Shown here piece after piece: positions 30,728 to 40,215 of a stretch of DNA of 64,000 nt (the stretch's first letter is position 1; each line of letters starts with the position of its first letter). A model generated the notes under the pieces. The model was not told where the DNA came from. It worked only from the letters and a program-made list of their open reading frames with translations, and made no database searches. The stretch comes from CAWCDJ01 sp963778675 (GTDB lineage: Bacteria; Acidobacteriota; Terriglobia; Bryobacterales; Bryobacteraceae): NCBI GenBank assembly GCA_963778675.1, contig CAVZVI010000007.1, positions 186,001 through 250,000 on the forward strand, read 5' to 3'. The translations under genes were made by a program, and so were the position numbers.

Positions 30728-32843
30728 CCGCTCTTTGCTTACGTTCATTCTCAATTCTCTCTGGCAGATCCCCCTTGCCGCCGCCGTCGCGGCGCTCGCC
30801 TGCCGCTTCATGCGCAGCGGACCCGCCGCCCACCGGCACGCCGTCTGGGTGGCGGCCCTGGCTGCGGCGATCCTGCTGCCCACCTTCAGCGTCCGCCGCG
30901 CCGAACCCGCGGCAGCGCTGCAATTTTCCCCCTCCCTGGCAATGCGTGACGCAACGGCCGTGACACCTCTACCTCTGCGGCCTGCCCCGGCGCCCGTGCC
31001 TTCGCAGACCCCGGCTTCGCGCACCGTCTCCTTTGCCTCGACCACGGCGGCCGTGCTCCTCGCCGGCTACCTTCTGTTTGTCTTGCTGCGCCTCGTCCGC
31101 CTCGCCCGCGCGGCCATCCGCACGGTGAGGATCAGCGGGGACGCGCGGCCTGCCCCAATTCCGGAGCCGCTCGAACGCGTGTGGAACCGCTGCCGGGATG
31201 CCTTTGGCCTCGCCGGCGTGAACCTGGTCTTTTCCGGGCGGGTTTCCGGCCCCGTCACCGCCGGACGCACCATCATTCTTCCGGAATCTTTGCTCGCCGA
31301 GCCCTCGGAGGATCTCCTCACCGCCGCCATCGGTCACGAGATGGCGCACATCGCCCGCCGCGATTTCGCCTGCAACCTTCTTTATGAGCTGGTCTACCTG
31401 CCGGTCAGCTTCCATCCGGCCGCCTGGCTGATTCGCAGCGGAATCGAGCGCACCCGGGAGATGGCGTGCGACGAACTCGTGACCCTTCGTCTGATCGACG
31501 CCGGAACCTATGCGCGGTCCATCGTGAGCATCGCTGCCTCCATGACGGCGCTGCCGAGTCCCGGCTATACGCTCGGGGTCTTCGATGGCGATATCCTCGA
31601 AGCGCGCATCCGGCGCCTCGTCGAGCGGCCCGCGGCCAACTTCAAGCGCGCTCGCCTGCTGTTGATTACGGGCCTCTCGGCGGTGGGGCTTTGTGCGGTC
31701 GTTGCGTCCAGCCTCGCGCTCAGCGCCCGGGCCCAAAGCGCCGCCCACGGCATCATGAAACAGGCCGAAGCCGCCTATAACCGCGGCGAATACCAGGCGG
31801 CGGCCAACCTGTTCGCAAGCGCCGTCAAGATCGACCCGTCCGACGTGAGCGCCAAATTATTCCTCGCCCATACCCTGCTGCAGGAGTACGCGCCCGGAAC
31901 CGCGGCGTCCAGCCCGCTCGTTTCCCAGGCCCGCCAGCAATTTCTCGACGTGCTGGCGATCGACCCCAACAATAAGTATGCCCTCCAGGGCATGATGATT
32001 CTGTCGACGAATATCCGGCAGTTCGCCGACGCGCACGAGTGGGCGCTGAAGGCCATCCAGGCCGATGCGACCGACAAGAGCGCGTATTACACGGCGGCCT
32101 TTGTCGACTGGGCGATGACCTATCCCGACTACGGCCACGCGCGCCAGGCTGCGGGCATGAAACCGCAGGACCCCGGAATCATCCCGGATCCCATCCTCCG
32201 CCAGAACGTACGCGCGCAGCACATGGCCCAGATCGAAGATGGCCTACAGATGCTGCAAACCGCACTACAGCTCGACCCCGATTACTCCGATGCCATGGCC
32301 TACATGAACCTGCTCTACCGCGTCCAGGCCGGGATCGCCGACACTCAGGCGCAGTACACGGACCTGATCGCGCAGGCCGATAGCTGGGTCGGGAAGGCTT
32401 TGGCCGCCAAACGCAAGCAGATGCAAAACCCGCCGCCGCCGCCCCGCGCGCTGGACGTGGATGGAGCGGTTCCCGAGCCGTCCGTCCCGCCGCCCCCGCC
32501 GCCCCCTCCTCCACCCTCCGTGGCCGGTCAGGTTCCCATGGTGCCGCCGGGCGCGGTCCGGGTCGAGGGCTCCGTGCAACAAGCGAAGCTGGTGAGCCAC
32601 ACGCCCCCGGTCTATCCTCCCCTGGCGCGTCAGGCCCAAATCTCCGGCGTCGTGCGCCTCAGCGTGGTCATCGCCAGGGACGGCACCGTGCGAAACATCC
32701 AGGTGCTGAGCGGACATCCGCTGCTCGTGCCCGCGGCCATCGAGGCAGTCCGAAACTGGGTATACGAGAAGACCTTATTCAACGGACAGCCGGTGGAAGT
32801 GGTGACTCCGGTGAATGTGACCTTCAACGTCGCCGGCCAATAG
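30714..32843 (+). CDS. BlaR1-type M56 metallopeptidase fused to TPR region and TonB C-terminal domain
   Basis: 709 residues. Helices near 10-30, 43-58 and 108-128 precede the cytosolic M56 protease domain with HEMAH (208-212) and the downstream TREMACDE segment supplying the third zinc ligand. After another helix (about 312-335) comes a TPR-like region (about 345-530; EAAYNRGEYQAAANLFASAV), a proline-rich linker (PPPPPPPPPSV near 590) and a TonB_C domain (about 615-705; PPVYPPLARQAQISGVVRLS). BlaR1-like proteins sense a signal outside and cleave BlaI. The TonB C-terminus suggests contact with an outer-membrane receptor instead of the penicillin-binding sensor domain of classical BlaR1. Confidence 0.88.
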   Translation: METISRSLLTFILNSLWQIPLAAAVAALACRFMRSGPAAHRHAVWVAALAAAILLPTFSVRRAEPAAALQFSPSLAMRDATAVTPLPLRPAPAPVPSQTPASRTVSFASTTAAVLLAGYLLFVLLRLVRLARAAIRTVRISGDARPAPIPEPLERVWNRCRDAFGLAGVNLVFSGRVSGPVTAGRTIILPESLLAEPSEDLLTAAIGHEMAHIARRDFACNLLYELVYLPVSFHPAAWLIRSGIERTREMACDELVTLRLIDAGTYARSIVSIAASMTALPSPGYTLGVFDGDILEARIRRLVERPAANFKRARLLLITGLSAVGLCAVVASSLALSARAQSAAHGIMKQAEAAYNRGEYQAAANLFASAVKIDPSDVSAKLFLAHTLLQEYAPGTAASSPLVSQARQQFLDVLAIDPNNKYALQGMMILSTNIRQFADAHEWALKAIQADATDKSAYYTAAFVDWAMTYPDYGHARQAAGMKPQDPGIIPDPILRQNVRAQHMAQIEDGLQMLQTALQLDPDYSDAMAYMNLLYRVQAGIADTQAQYTDLIAQADSWVGKALAAKRKQMQNPPPPPRALDVDGAVPEPSVPPPPPPPPPPSVAGQVPMVPPGAVRVEGSVQQAKLVSHTPPVYPPLARQAQISGVVRLSVVIARDGTVRNIQVLSGHPLLVPAAIEAVRNWVYEKTLFNGQPVEVVTPVNVTFNVAGQ

Positions 32844-33030
32844 AGAACGGCTGCAAAATAGCATCTCCGTGTGATAGGCTCTCATACCAATAGGGCTGGT
32901 CTGTGGTTGCACTTCGCTGGCGGGTGAATCAATGTGGTTAGGGTGACTGAATCGCTGCTGAACGGTTCCGCGCGATAGTTCGCGTGCGATCCAGGAACCG
33001 CGCGGCAAGTCTCCGGAAAGAGGATAGTCA

Positions 33031-34263
33031 ATGTATCGTCCAAACTCTGTGGCCGCGTTGGTTGCCACGGTCCTTTGGCTTGAGATCATTCCAGCCGTTG
33101 CCGCAAGCAAGGCGGACCATCGCCCTGCGCGGACGGCGCGGATCGCCACGCTGCTGGACCTGCAAGGGGCCCAGGCCAGCCTCGGCCAGCCCGCCATGAA
33201 TGGCTTCGTACTCGGACTCCAGCAAGGTGTGGAAGGCGGCCCTGTCCCCTTCTCCGCTCTCATCGACACAAAGTCGGATCCGGAAGCCACGGCATCCGCC
33301 GCCGAAGGCATCGCCTCAAGCGTGTCGCTCGGCGCCGGCTTCACCGACAATGACTCTGTGTTAATCGCGGGTCCCTTCTTCCAGCGTAGGAAGACGCCGT
33401 TCCTGTCGATTGGAGCTACGGATCCCGCTCTTCCGGACGTGATCGGGGACAGCATCTTTCTAGTACCATTCGGCGACAACACACAGGCGGCGGCCGCCGC
33501 GGAGTTCGGCCGGCAACAGTTCGGTGGACCGGTGGCGATCCTTTGGGACTCCACCTCTCAATACTCGCGAACCTTGCCACGCTATTTCCGCACGCGTTTT
33601 GAGCAGTTGGGCGGCAACGTGGTCCTGGATGCCCCCTACAACGGCGGATGCGATATCGGCCCGCTGGCGCAGCAGGTAAAGGGTCTGGCGCAGCAGCCGC
33701 GCTTCATCTACCTCGCGGGCCTGCCCGACTGCATAGGCGGCGTAATAGGATCGCTCCGGGCCGCCGGCGTCAGTGAACCGGTCATCGGCGGCGACGGCCT
33801 CGATACGCCTAAACTTCTCGAGAGCAATCCTGGCCCGACCACTGACGTTTGGTTCACAACTCATGCCTGGCTTTCCGAGCAGACGGGTACCCCCGAGGCG
33901 AAGGCTTTCATTGCCGCGTATCGCAATGCCTACGGAGCGGCGCCGCCCGACGCCTTCTCCGCTCTTGGCTACGACGCTGCCCGCCTCGCGCTCGACGTTC
34001 TTCACCGGGCCCCGCACGAGTCCGGGCTGATTGAGGCCCTTGAACACACCCGGAACTTCCAGGGCGTCACCGGGACCATCTCATTCAGCCCCGCCAGCCA
34101 CGTCCCCCTTAAGACCGTTTGGATCATTGGGGTGCATAACGGAGAAAAGAGCCTCGCCGGCGCCTTGGTGCCGGACTCGGTCCCGCCGCCCCTGCCGGAG
34201 TCCGTAGATAAGGCCCTCACTTTGTTTTTCAAACCGGACGGAAGATCGAAGAGGCAAAAATAG
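33031..34263 (+). CDS. Periplasmic binding protein, branched-chain amino acid (Peripla_BP_6) type
   Basis: 410 residues with a signal peptide (SVAALVATVLWLEIIPAVAA). The fold of type I periplasmic binding proteins is visible: the first strand ARIATLLDLQGAQASLGQPA, then TPFLSIGATDPAL, GPVAILWDSTSQYSR and a late IIGVHNG segment. It resembles LivJ-like solute receptors for amino acids or amides. No permease or ATPase genes are adjacent, so it may serve a transporter elsewhere or act as a sensor. Confidence 0.8.
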   Translation: MYRPNSVAALVATVLWLEIIPAVAASKADHRPARTARIATLLDLQGAQASLGQPAMNGFVLGLQQGVEGGPVPFSALIDTKSDPEATASAAEGIASSVSLGAGFTDNDSVLIAGPFFQRRKTPFLSIGATDPALPDVIGDSIFLVPFGDNTQAAAAAEFGRQQFGGPVAILWDSTSQYSRTLPRYFRTRFEQLGGNVVLDAPYNGGCDIGPLAQQVKGLAQQPRFIYLAGLPDCIGGVIGSLRAAGVSEPVIGGDGLDTPKLLESNPGPTTDVWFTTHAWLSEQTGTPEAKAFIAAYRNAYGAAPPDAFSALGYDAARLALDVLHRAPHESGLIEALEHTRNFQGVTGTISFSPASHVPLKTVWIIGVHNGEKSLAGALVPDSVPPPLPESVDKALTLFFKPDGRSKRQK

Positions 34264-34286
34264 TCAGCCGCGCAGCCGTGTTCGCG

Positions 34287-34763
34287 TCAGCCTCGCCGTG
34301 CCGCCTCGATGGCGGCGATGTCGATCTTCATCATCGTCATCATCGCCTCGAAGGCACGCTTTGCCTCACCGCCACCGGCCGCAAGCGCATCGGTTAGCGC
34401 GCGCGGGGTGATCTGCCAGGAGAGGCCCCATCGGTCCTTGCACCAACCGCACGCGCTTTCCGCACCGCCATTGCCGGTGATCGCGTTCCAGTAACGGTCC
34501 GTCTCTTCCTGATTCTCCGTCGCGATCTGGAAAGAAAAGGCCTCGCTGTGTTTGAACGCCGGGCCGCCGTTGAGACCGAGACAGGGAATGCCCACGACGG
34601 TGAACTCCACCGTCAGCACATCGCCCTTCTTGCCGCCCGGATAGTCACCGGGAGCCTCGTGAACCGCGGTTACCTTACTATCCGGAAACGTGGCGGCGTA
34701 GAAGCGTGCCGCCTCGTGCGCGTCCTTGTCGAACCACAGGCAGATGGTGTTCTTTGGTTTCAT
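34287..34763 (-). CDS. VOC superfamily protein (PhnB-like)
   Basis: 158 residues. The repeated beta-alpha-beta-beta-beta modules of glyoxalase/PhnB proteins are seen: ICLWFDKDAHEAARFYAATF, then FTVVGIPCLGLNGGPAFKHS and RYWNAITGNGGAESACGWCK with GLSWQITP. PhnB-like proteins were once labelled 3-demethylubiquinone methyltransferase, but the activity is not shown for this group. ATG at 34763 is the natural start. It converges with the binding-protein gene. Confidence 0.88.
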   Translation of the reverse strand: MKPKNTICLWFDKDAHEAARFYAATFPDSKVTAVHEAPGDYPGGKKGDVLTVEFTVVGIPCLGLNGGPAFKHSEAFSFQIATENQEETDRYWNAITGNGGAESACGWCKDRWGLSWQITPRALTDALAAGGGEAKRAFEAMMTMMKIDIAAIEAARRG

Positions 34764-34965
34764 GTTCGTGTGCTCCTTGTGCTCGTTCAGGACCGGTGCG
34801 TTTCAGGTTCTTCGTGCGTGGTCAGTTACACCGCATGGCACCGCGAAGGTGCCCGGCGATCGGGAATTGTGCGGTATTCCGGACCGCCGGGCCCAACAGG
34901 CGAATTAGGCCTATATACCTTCAGTAATAATCGGAAGGTGTAAGGCTCGCTTCGACGTCCTCCCT

Positions 34966-36408
34966 TTACGTATACGCCTTGTCTCCGCCGAACTGCGAAT
35001 CCCAATACGTCGTAGGATCGGTGAAGAACTCACCCTGCCTGCAGAGGGGGCGAATCGCTTCTTCATTGACTTTGATGCCCAGGCCCGGCCCCGTTGGCAC
35101 GGGGATGTGACCCTGCACCACCAGGTCGCCTTTGTCGGTCAGGTCTTTGTGCCAGGCCGGCTGCGGCTGGTGCCATTCCATGGCGAAGAAGTTCTGGCAG
35201 GCGGCGATCGCGTGCGCGCCGGCTGCGTAGCCGATCGGGGTAGCGTTGCTGTGGACCATCATCCCCACCGAATATTTGGCCGCCATGTCGGAGACCTTCT
35301 TCAATTCGAGACAGCCGCCGATCACCAGGTGATCCGGGTGGATATAATCGACTGCACGCGCCTGGCAAAGCGGCTCGAGCGATTCCATCAGGTAAGCGTC
35401 TTCGCCGGTCAAGGTGGGCACCCTGATCGAATTGGTGATGAGCTTCCACTCCTCTACCCGGAACCACGGGACCATGTCTTCCAAAGTCGAGGGAGTGACT
35501 CTCTCCAGCGCGTTAGCCAGCTTGATGCAACTTTTCGCGGTGAGGTGCCCGAAATGGTCGTGACCCATGGGAACGTCGGCGGCGTCGCCCATGGCCTCCT
35601 TGATGGCAGCGACATGGTCGGCTACGAGTTCAGCTCCCTTGTCGCTGATCTCGAATCCCTGATAATAGTTCTCCGGGTTCTCTCCCGGTTCCCCGTTATA
35701 GCCTGCCGGCGCAAACATCGTGCCCCGCTTGCCTCGGAGGATGGGAGCTACGCCCAGATCATACTTGAGCATCGTAAACCCAGCGGCGACGCGCTCCTTA
35801 TAATCGGCGGCGATGTCTGCGATGGAGTTCGAGCGCGGGTTACCCTCGGAGTACATGCGGACCTTGTCGCGGAATTTCCCGCCAAGCATTTGATAGATCG
35901 GCACGCCATAAGCTTTGCCGGCCAGATCCCACAACGCGTTCTCAATCGCGTTGACGCCGCTCCCCTGACGGTTATACGCGCCGTGGATCTTGATCTTGCG
36001 GAAGATCTTGTCAACGTTGCAGGGATTCTCGCCGAGCACTCGCGTCTTATGCATCAGCACGTAATTCGGCTGGGGGCCGTCCCCAATCGTCTGGCCGTAT
36101 CCCGAAATTCCCTGATTAGTATCGATTCGAACGACGATTGTGCCGCCCGATGCCCCTCCCGTTCCCGGAGTCGGAGGAGGCAGCGGTCCCCTGCCGCCGC
36201 GTGCGCCCGCCCGGCCCCCGCCCGCCTGGCCTCCCGGCCCTCTCAGAACGGCGATGCGCATGTCAGTCACTTTCAAATCCGACGGAATTGAATTCCGGTT
36301 GACATTCTGGGGATACGCTTCGAGGTCAGCCAAGAGGCCAAGCCCCGCCGCCGCCGCGCCCGTGCTCAGAAGCGAACGTCGCCCAATTGCGTTTTCTTTT
36401 GAAGACAT
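34966..36408 (-). CDS. Mandelate racemase/enolase superfamily protein, Tat-exported type
   Basis: 480 residues from ATG 36408 with a strong ribosome site (AAAGGAGAG). The N-terminus (GRRSLLSTGAAAAGLG) is a twin-arginine signal. The capping domain has NAIENALWDLAGKAYGVPIYQMLGG; the barrel holds metal-ligand-type segments GHDHFG, STLEDMVPW and TLTGEDAYL. A Gly/Arg/Pro-rich insert (about residues 59-85) lies between signal and capping domain. The closest familiar theme is sugar-acid dehydratases and RspA-like proteins, but the substrate cannot be named. A secreted enolase-superfamily enzyme is unusual outside Acidobacteria and Planctomycetes. Confidence 0.85.
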   Translation of the reverse strand: MSSKENAIGRRSLLSTGAAAAGLGLLADLEAYPQNVNRNSIPSDLKVTDMRIAVLRGPGGQAGGGRAGARGGRGPLPPPTPGTGGASGGTIVVRIDTNQGISGYGQTIGDGPQPNYVLMHKTRVLGENPCNVDKIFRKIKIHGAYNRQGSGVNAIENALWDLAGKAYGVPIYQMLGGKFRDKVRMYSEGNPRSNSIADIAADYKERVAAGFTMLKYDLGVAPILRGKRGTMFAPAGYNGEPGENPENYYQGFEISDKGAELVADHVAAIKEAMGDAADVPMGHDHFGHLTAKSCIKLANALERVTPSTLEDMVPWFRVEEWKLITNSIRVPTLTGEDAYLMESLEPLCQARAVDYIHPDHLVIGGCLELKKVSDMAAKYSVGMMVHSNATPIGYAAGAHAIAACQNFFAMEWHQPQPAWHKDLTDKGDLVVQGHIPVPTGPGLGIKVNEEAIRPLCRQGEFFTDPTTYWDSQFGGDKAYT

Positions 36409-36741
36409 TTACTCTCCTTTCGCCACCATATCTACTCGCGTCTGGAACTGGTCCATTCTCTCATCACATAAGGTATCCGAAAATGCACCTCGATGCAGAT
36501 GCTCGCCCGCCCCAAGGTTCAATCCTACCAGTACCGCTTCGCCGGCTCGATACGGTGGAACCGTAATCCGCTCAGAGCCTCACCGCACCGCACGGGAGCC
36601 GGAAATCCGCCGGCACCCGATCGCAAGCTGAGCCCGATCACCATTGAGTGATAGCGCGGACGCGCTCCAGGCTCTGATATTCTGTTGGTACCGCAGAATG
36701 GAAAGGACTCCGACTACGCGGCACGAGCCGTCGGACATGGT
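36409..36741. other. 333-bp intergenic region between divergent genes
   Basis: No convincing gene on either strand. It should contain the promoters of the enolase-superfamily gene (minus) and the ABC exporter operon (plus). No repeat or strong hairpin was seen. Confidence 0.5.
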
Positions 36742-37674
36742 ATGGGTGTCGCCGGGACTCCTAATCCGGTCATTCAGGTTTCACGCATCCGCAAAAGCTA
36801 CGGAACCACGGCGGCCGTCGCTGACGTCTCTTTTGACGTCCGCGAGGGTGAAGTTTTTGGGTTGATCGGACCGAATGGCGCCGGCAAGACGACCACAATG
36901 GAGTGCGTTGAAGGAGTGCGCCGGCCGGACGCGGGCCGAATTTCGATCATGGGCCTCGATCCCTTCCGCGACGTGTTTCAGGTCCAGAACCGGATTGGGG
37001 TACAACTCCAACAGGCGCAGCTCCAGAAGAGAATCAAGGTCTGGGAAGCTCTGGATCTCTGGGCCTCTCTCTACCCAAAGCCCCTCGACGGCAACCGGCT
37101 ACTCGAACAACTCGGCCTCGCCGACAAACGCAACGCTTGGTTCATGACCCTTTCAGGCGGGCAGAAACAGCGGCTGTTTATCGCCCTGGCGCTGATCAAC
37201 GATCCGGAAGTCGTATTCCTGGATGAGCTGACCACCGGGCTCGATCCGCAGTCGCGGCGAGCCATCTGGGACCTGGTGCGCGGCATCCGGGATCGCGGCA
37301 AAACGGTGTTTCTGACTACTCATCTGATGGAGGAGGCTGAGCGGTTGTGCGACCGCGTGGCGATCATCGAATACGGAAAGATCATCGACATTGGCAGTCC
37401 GCAGGAATTGGTGGGGCGGCACTGCCCCACCCGAACGGTAGTCCTGGCGACCTGGGATGCCCTTGCCGAAGAACGCCTGCGAGCGATTCCGCAGGTTGAG
37501 AACGTGGTGCGGCAAGACTCCCAGTTCACTCTTCAGGGGCGGGGCGACGAATTCGTGACCGGGGTGATCCAGTGTCTCTCGGAGAATCGGATCCGTGTCA
37601 CAGACTTCCGCACCGTGCTGCCCAACCTGGAGGACGTTTTTCTGAAACTGACCGGCCATTCGATCCGCGATTGA
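36742..37674 (+). CDS. ABC transporter ATP-binding protein (ABC-2 exporter type)
   Basis: 310 residues from ATG 36742; open codons upstream precede the usual family start. Walker A is GPNGAGKTTT, signature LSGGQKQR, Walker B VVFLDELTTGLDP, and the switch histidine is in TTHLMEEAERLCD. The C-terminal about 80 residues match the extension of DrrA/CcmA-type exporters. It forms an ABC exporter with the permease encoded 14 bp downstream. The exported substrate is unknown. Confidence 0.94.
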   Translation: MGVAGTPNPVIQVSRIRKSYGTTAAVADVSFDVREGEVFGLIGPNGAGKTTTMECVEGVRRPDAGRISIMGLDPFRDVFQVQNRIGVQLQQAQLQKRIKVWEALDLWASLYPKPLDGNRLLEQLGLADKRNAWFMTLSGGQKQRLFIALALINDPEVVFLDELTTGLDPQSRRAIWDLVRGIRDRGKTVFLTTHLMEEAERLCDRVAIIEYGKIIDIGSPQELVGRHCPTRTVVLATWDALAEERLRAIPQVENVVRQDSQFTLQGRGDEFVTGVIQCLSENRIRVTDFRTVLPNLEDVFLKLTGHSIRD

Positions 37675-37688
37675 AAAGAGGCTCGCCA

Positions 37689-38438
37689 ATGCTGCGTGGA
37701 CTTTGGAAACTGACCTGGCTGGAGACCAAGATCTTCCTGCGTGAGCCGCTCGGGGCGTTTGGATCGATCCTGTTTCCCGTCCTGGTTTTTGTGGCCGTGA
37801 GTCGATTTGCGGGAGGCCGGTCCACGCCGGGCTCACTGTCTACCGCTGGATTCTTGGTCGTCGGGCTGCCGGTCTTCGTATCGGTGCTCATAGCGCTCAG
37901 CGCGGTATTGTCACTGGTCACGATCATCTCGATTTACCGGGAAGGCGGCATTCTCAAGCGGCTCCGGGCCACGCCGCTACGCCCTCAGACGATTCTGAGT
38001 GCTCACGTGCTTGTCAAACTGGCGCTCACTGCGCTCACCATCGCCCTGACTGTGCTGGCGGGCAAGCGCTATTATCCCGTCCACGCTCACTTCCCGGTGT
38101 TCGGGTTTACGATAGCTCTGCTGATCAGCACGTGGAGTATCCTGTCGATCGGTTTTCTAATTGCCAGCATCGTGCCAACCGCGCGCTTCGCGCAACCAAT
38201 CGGCGCGGCGATCCTGTATCCGATGATCGGCTTGTGCGGATTGTTCGTGCCGGTGCAGTCGATGCCGCCTGCGCTTCAAGCAGTGGCGCGCGTGCTGCCG
38301 CTGACCTACGCGGTATCGCTCCTTGAGGGAATCCGGAAAGGCGAAGCGTGGTCGACTCATTTGGGCGACATCGTGGCGCTGGTTGTTGTATTTGCGATCT
38401 GCACGGCGCTTTCAGCGAAGGTGTTCCGTTGGGAATAG
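37689..38438 (+). CDS. ABC-2 type transporter permease
   Basis: 249 residues from ATG 37689. Six hydrophobic segments are visible (for example GSILFPVLVFVAVSRFAG, VFVSVLIALSAVLSLVTII and IGAAILYPMIGLCGLFVPVQ). The cytosolic motif YREGGILKRLRATPLRP is typical of ABC-2 permeases and couples to the ATPase. It is in an operon with the ATP-binding protein before it. Confidence 0.93.
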   Translation: MLRGLWKLTWLETKIFLREPLGAFGSILFPVLVFVAVSRFAGGRSTPGSLSTAGFLVVGLPVFVSVLIALSAVLSLVTIISIYREGGILKRLRATPLRPQTILSAHVLVKLALTALTIALTVLAGKRYYPVHAHFPVFGFTIALLISTWSILSIGFLIASIVPTARFAQPIGAAILYPMIGLCGLFVPVQSMPPALQAVARVLPLTYAVSLLEGIRKGEAWSTHLGDIVALVVVFAICTALSAKVFRWE

Positions 38439-38505
38439 CGCGGGCTTCAGGCGCAATTCGTTCGGCATCGGCCAAACTGCCCCCGCCTGATGTCTTCCAT
38501 TTTCG

Positions 38506-38970
38506 TCATCGTTTCTTCCCCCCGACAAAGGGGTTCGCGGCTGCCTGCTTCATCCACGAGGCTACCTGGTGCTCGTCGAGATCGTCCACGGATGCCAGCT
38601 CTACGCCTCGTGTGGACTTGCCCATCCCAATCGGCGTCACAGGCGGTTCAGGCTTGATCTCCGTGCCGCGTATGAACATCAGTTTCACGTGACCGACGAA
38701 AGCACCGGACGAGAAGCACCAGCCTCCGCCCACACCGTAGTACGCCATCCCCCACTTCACTGCACGTTGGAGGTTTGGCAACGTCTTGGCGGCCAGAGCA
38801 TCGACACGCTCGGCGATGCTGCGCTGCGGCTGCGGCAAGCTCGCGATATAGGCGAACACGGGCTCGTCGCCTTCCGCGGCCTTCGCGGCGCTTGCCTTGC
38901 CGGTCATGGCGGCCAGCAGCTTCGTGCCGGTTTGGCCTTGGGCATCAGGCTTGAGGGGAGGCTTTCTCAT
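38506..38970 (-). CDS. DUF1801 domain protein
   Basis: 154 residues. The DUF1801 core is seen at about residues 38-140 (YIASLPQPQRSIAERVDALA, KWGMAYYGVGGGWCFSSG, KLMFIRGTEI). The ATG overlaps the stop of the SRPBCC gene (ATGA), so the two are translationally coupled. DUF1801 proteins are small YdhG-like proteins of unknown function that often accompany ArsR/SRPBCC pairs. Confidence 0.9.
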   Translation of the reverse strand: MRKPPLKPDAQGQTGTKLLAAMTGKASAAKAAEGDEPVFAYIASLPQPQRSIAERVDALAAKTLPNLQRAVKWGMAYYGVGGGWCFSSGAFVGHVKLMFIRGTEIKPEPPVTPIGMGKSTRGVELASVDDLDEHQVASWMKQAAANPFVGGKKR

Positions 38971-39446
38971 GATCTCACCAGGGTGACGAGAAGTGTGTCC
39001 AGCTGCTCGAACTGCTCGCCTGCCCCGCTTGTGCTTCCAGAGGCGATTGCGTCGTCGAGGGCTTGCTTTGAGGGATAGAGTTCGTGCAGGACCAGTAGCG
39101 TCTTGTCGCCCTTTTCCTCGAAGGTCACCGTGGAGACGGCAGAATCGGCGCTTTCCTCATTCGTCCAGACGATGCGCGAGTGGGGCGTCACTTCGATATA
39201 CCTGCCGAAGAACGCCATAGGCTGCTCAGAGGCAGCGTGGCTGAACACGAAACGGTACGTGCCCCCCGTACGAACATCGGCCTCGCACGAAATGAAAGAT
39301 ATTCCACACGACTTCGGCGCCCACCACCGCTTGAGCAACTCAGGCTTGGTCCAGGCCTCGAACACGATGTGCGCAGGGCCGTGGAAGGTTCGCGTGACGA
39401 CTAGCTCACGCTCAGACTTTCGTTCTACCGTCGTGGGGTTCTTCAT
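38967..39446 (-). CDS. SRPBCC (AHSA1-like) domain protein
   Basis: 159 residues. The AHSA1-like START fold is recognised by VTRTFHGPAHIVFEAWTKPE, LLKRWWAPKSCG, GGTYRFVF and the C-terminal helix with GAGEQFEQLDTLL. Such proteins bind hydrophobic ligands in a cavity; the ligand is unknown. It is the middle gene of the ArsR-SRPBCC-DUF1801 operon. Confidence 0.92.
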   Translation of the reverse strand: MKNPTTVERKSERELVVTRTFHGPAHIVFEAWTKPELLKRWWAPKSCGISFISCEADVRTGGTYRFVFSHAASEQPMAFFGRYIEVTPHSRIVWTNEESADSAVSTVTFEEKGDKTLLVLHELYPSKQALDDAIASGSTSGAGEQFEQLDTLLVTLVRS

Positions 39447-39452
39447 AAGCGC

Positions 39453-39818
39453 TCACTTTCTCTTCTTTCGTCCATCGACTCTTTCCTCCCGTTTCAATGA
39501 CTCAACGATCTTGTCCAACTCGTCGAAGCGTGCCTCCCAGAGCTGGCGGTACCTCTCGATCCATGCCGCCTCTTCCTCCAGGCGGCGTAGGCCGAGCTTG
39601 CACGTACGCACGCGCCCGACCTTTTCCGTGGTGACGAGCCCCGCCTGCTCCAGGACACCGACGTGCTTCTTCATGCCCGTGAGGGTCATATCGAACTTCT
39701 CGGCAAGGTCGGTTATCGAAGCGTCCGCACGCCCGAGCCGCTCCAGAATGCCGCGCCGGGTGGCGTCCGAAAGCGCGGCGAACGAGGCATCCAGGTGGGC
39801 TCGTTGAAACTGAACCAT
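39453..39818 (-). CDS. ArsR/SmtB-type HTH regulator
   Basis: 121 residues from ATG 39818 (MVQFQRAHLDASFAALSDAT); upstream in-frame codons are less likely because the family begins here. The winged helix spans FAALSDATRRGILERLGRA, ITDLAEKFDMTLTGMKKHVG and EQAGLVTTEKVGRVRTCKL. The metal-binding cysteines of classical ArsR are absent, as in the subgroup that pairs with SRPBCC proteins. It probably regulates this operon. Confidence 0.92.
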   Translation of the reverse strand: MVQFQRAHLDASFAALSDATRRGILERLGRADASITDLAEKFDMTLTGMKKHVGVLEQAGLVTTEKVGRVRTCKLGLRRLEEEAAWIERYRQLWEARFDELDKIVESLKREERVDGRKKRK

Positions 39819-40215
39819 TAGGTTCAGTATATGACACGGACCGGCGGCATGCAAGGGGAGGTCGAGCGCGAGATGCATCGGCCCGGCCACCTTCACTCCC
39901 AGGCGCTCCTTCCTGGGCGGCGTGAGTGCATTCTCTGCCCAGTCGACGAGACGGGACAGATAGGGGACGAAAGACGCGTTGTGTTTACTGCTCTGTCCGG
40001 ATCGCCGGTTTATACCGGAAGTAATCTACTTGGCCGTGTAGTCGCCATTGCTGATCTTGACCGGCCCGTCATGCGCGGACCAGTGGCAGATGGCGAGACG
40101 GGCGTTTTCCGGCCAAGTGCAACCAGGCTCGCTCTGAAGGTCCGTTGTGCGTAGCGGGTCTGGTTGGTCAGGGTACCGTGAGATGGCGCTAACATTTTTC
40201 TGTGAGCCAAAGATC
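39819..40215. other. 397-bp intergenic region between the ArsR operon and a glycosyltransferase
   Basis: Divergent promoters are expected here. Short open frames exist on both strands but none resembles a known protein. No repeat, tRNA or clear hairpin was seen. Confidence 0.5.

Noticed and set aside
39831..40154. Short open frame between the ArsR operon and the glycosyltransferase
   Set aside because: No family resemblance, no ribosome site and competing frames on both strands.
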